Made by a program: the position numbers and the translations under genes. DNA of 6,161 bases, from NCBI GenBank assembly GCA_003661105.1, contig QMVM01000125.1, forward strand, positions 1 through 6,161, given 5' to 3'. Every line of letters begins with the position of its first letter. Position 1 is the stretch's first letter. The notes beneath the pieces were generated by a model. That model ran no database searches and was not told the DNA's origin. It saw nothing but the letters and a program-made list of their open reading frames with translations. The stretch comes from Methanosarcinales archaeon (GTDB taxonomy: Archaea > Halobacteriota > Methanosarcinia > Methanosarcinales > Methanogasteraceae). Shown one piece after another: positions 5,035 through 6,161 of the stretch.

Positions 5035-6161
5035 ACGAATACCGCCGCTCTTCCCATTCAACACCAATGGTCACGCCCGCCGTCCCCACATCATCAAACC
5101 TGAAAACATTGTCACCAGTTGGCATCCGCAACCAATGCAACCTCGTACCACCAACAGGATCGACCGCCCGAAATTGGTTGCTGCCATTCTCCAAATCAGT
5201 AACCGTTTTCAAATCAGTGTTCACTTGCAACGTCTCATTCAGCCCCGTCGTGTACGTCAGCAAAATACTTTCACCCGTCTCCTCATTGGTGATGGTTGCC
5301 GCCAACAGGTAATTATTTTGTTCTGCGTTGACGGTAATTGCTGGCGTATTTGCTCCAAGGGTTACCACAACTACACCAGCCTCAAGGTATGCAGTTGATG
5401 CCACAGGTGTTCCATCAAACGACACTTCAAGCCGTATACCGACTTCTATCGCCCCGCTCGACAAAAAATACATACCCCCCCACGATTGCGGAGTTGCATC
5501 TATGGTGGGGGCAACTACGGGAGCCTCAACAGACTCGATAATCCCATCAGACGATATAATGCTGCCAGAAATCCACCCCCTGCCAACTAATGTTTCGTAT
5601 GTATACCCATCTGTAAAAAGAGCGGCGTGTATCCCGCATGCATTACGAATATACATATACCCAGTACCATACTTTGTATCCCACACAGAATTATCGACAG
5701 TGACATTTGCCTTCGCCCATGGGTCTCCAGTATCAAAATATACATTCCCAGACTCAAAAGCTTTTGCCCACGCCCCCGGCCGTCCCAATCCATCCTCCCC
5801 AAAGTAAGCATAATTCCATGAGGTGTTATAGCTCGTCAAGTTAAACACAGGCTCATAATTAGAATCAACAGATGGAGCAGTCGCGGCCGCATTGCCATAA
5901 ACCATCCACACATCATGCTGAATCCACTCCACATCCGCACTCGCACTATGCCCCGCCGCCGCCGTCCCCTTCTGCGCCCTGCTGACACCAGTAAACCGTT
6001 TCAAGCTGTCATTTTTAGCCGCATAAGTAAACGCCTCAGAACCAATCAGTAAAATTCCCGCATTGGGAAATCCGCTCACATCCTCATTCACGTCAATCGT
6101 TTCAACAGCGTCGCCAATCAACATCGCCGCCGCCAGCGTCACAACTTCCTGCGCCACAAAC
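5033..6161 (-). CDS. Dit-like distal tail protein (5' end outside the window)
   Basis: The frame is open to the window edge, and a GTG at 6157 is its first possible start. The codon before it (Phe) is also in frame, so the N-terminus probably lies outside. Near the visible start, SGFPNAGILLIGSEAFTYAAKNDSLKRFTGVSRAQKGTAAAGHSA resembles the I-L-I-G-x-E-x-x-x-Y...F-x-G-V-x-R-x-x-x-G-T-x-A-x-x-H-x motif of many phage structural proteins. A long central part, rich in Tyr, Gly and Trp with strands, could be a carbohydrate-binding-like insert. The C-terminus, MPTGDNVFRFDDVGTAGVTIGVEWEERRY, fits the closing beta-sandwich of distal tail proteins (G-x-N-x-x-x-F...V-x-V-x-W-x-x-R). Placement just before the hub gene also fits Dit, which links tail tube and hub. 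The gene stops in the heptamer repeat. Alternative: another minor tail protein. Confidence 0.65.
   Translation of the reverse strand, partial: FVAQEVVTLAAAMLIGDAVETIDVNEDVSGFPNAGILLIGSEAFTYAAKNDSLKRFTGVSRAQKGTAAAGHSASADVEWIQHDVWMVYGNAAATAPSVDSNYEPVFNLTSYNTSWNYAYFGEDGLGRPGAWAKAFESGNVYFDTGDPWAKANVTVDNSVWDTKYGTGYMYIRNACGIHAALFTDGYTYETLVGRGWISGSIISSDGIIESVEAPVVAPTIDATPQSWGGMYFLSSGAIEVGIRLEVSFDGTPVASTAYLEAGVVVVTLGANTPAITVNAEQNNYLLAATITNEETGESILLTYTTGLNETLQVNTDLKTVTDLENGSNQFRAVDPVGGTRLHWLRMPTGDNVFRFDDVGTAGVTIGVEWEERRYS

Noticed and set aside
5883..5890. GCGGCCGC as another copy of the dispersed palindrome
   Set aside because: It shares only the CGGCCG centre, lacks the A/T arms, and lies in a GC-rich coding stretch.

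Overview
The window looks like one end of a temperate siphovirus-type phage or prophage. It carries an integrase module, a small two-gene accessory cassette and the tail-tip end of a structural operon. The host cannot be fixed from the sequence. Base composition is moderate and the tail hub resembles the ReqiPepy6 Gp37-like family. A very frequent CGGCCG-centred palindrome is reminiscent of dispersed palindromes such as cyanobacterial HIP1. A Chloroflexota-like host is a weak guess only.

Layout, left to right. Positions 1-56 hold the first codons of a minus-strand gene running off the edge. Positions 98-144 are a strong minus-strand terminator for the small HTH/excisionase-like gene at 177-380. 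Its promoter faces away from a divergent tyrosine recombinase gene (596-1519). The gap between them contains three 23-bp direct repeats, and a fourth partial copy sits just after the integrase stop. A short imperfect inverted repeat at 1547-1569, with 8-bp arms and a 7-bp centre, has the geometry of a recombinase core site. A long hairpin (1601-1663) then ends integrase transcription.

Positions 1674-2707 carry two overlapping plus-strand genes: a 93-aa acidic Trp-rich protein and a 250-aa protein with a conserved-looking C-terminal domain of unknown function. They are more G-rich on the coding strand than the integrase and lie between two hairpins, like a moron or cargo cassette. Positions 2708-2980 are non-coding. 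They hold hairpins, three AAACGGCCGTTT palindromes, a heptamer tandem repeat and the minus-strand terminator of the tail operon.

Positions 2981-6161 are a minus-strand tail-tip operon: a Dit-like distal tail protein (5'-truncated by the window), then a Gp37-like hub or baseplate protein, then a tail fibre with glycine-rich short repeats and a coiled-coil start. Together these would form the adsorption tip of the tail.

The most unusual signal is the dispersed 12-bp palindrome AAACGGCCGTTT, perfect six times within the first 3 kb. It lies both near gene ends and inside genes, and four of the five intragenic matches to its 8-bp core are read as Thr-Ala-Val.
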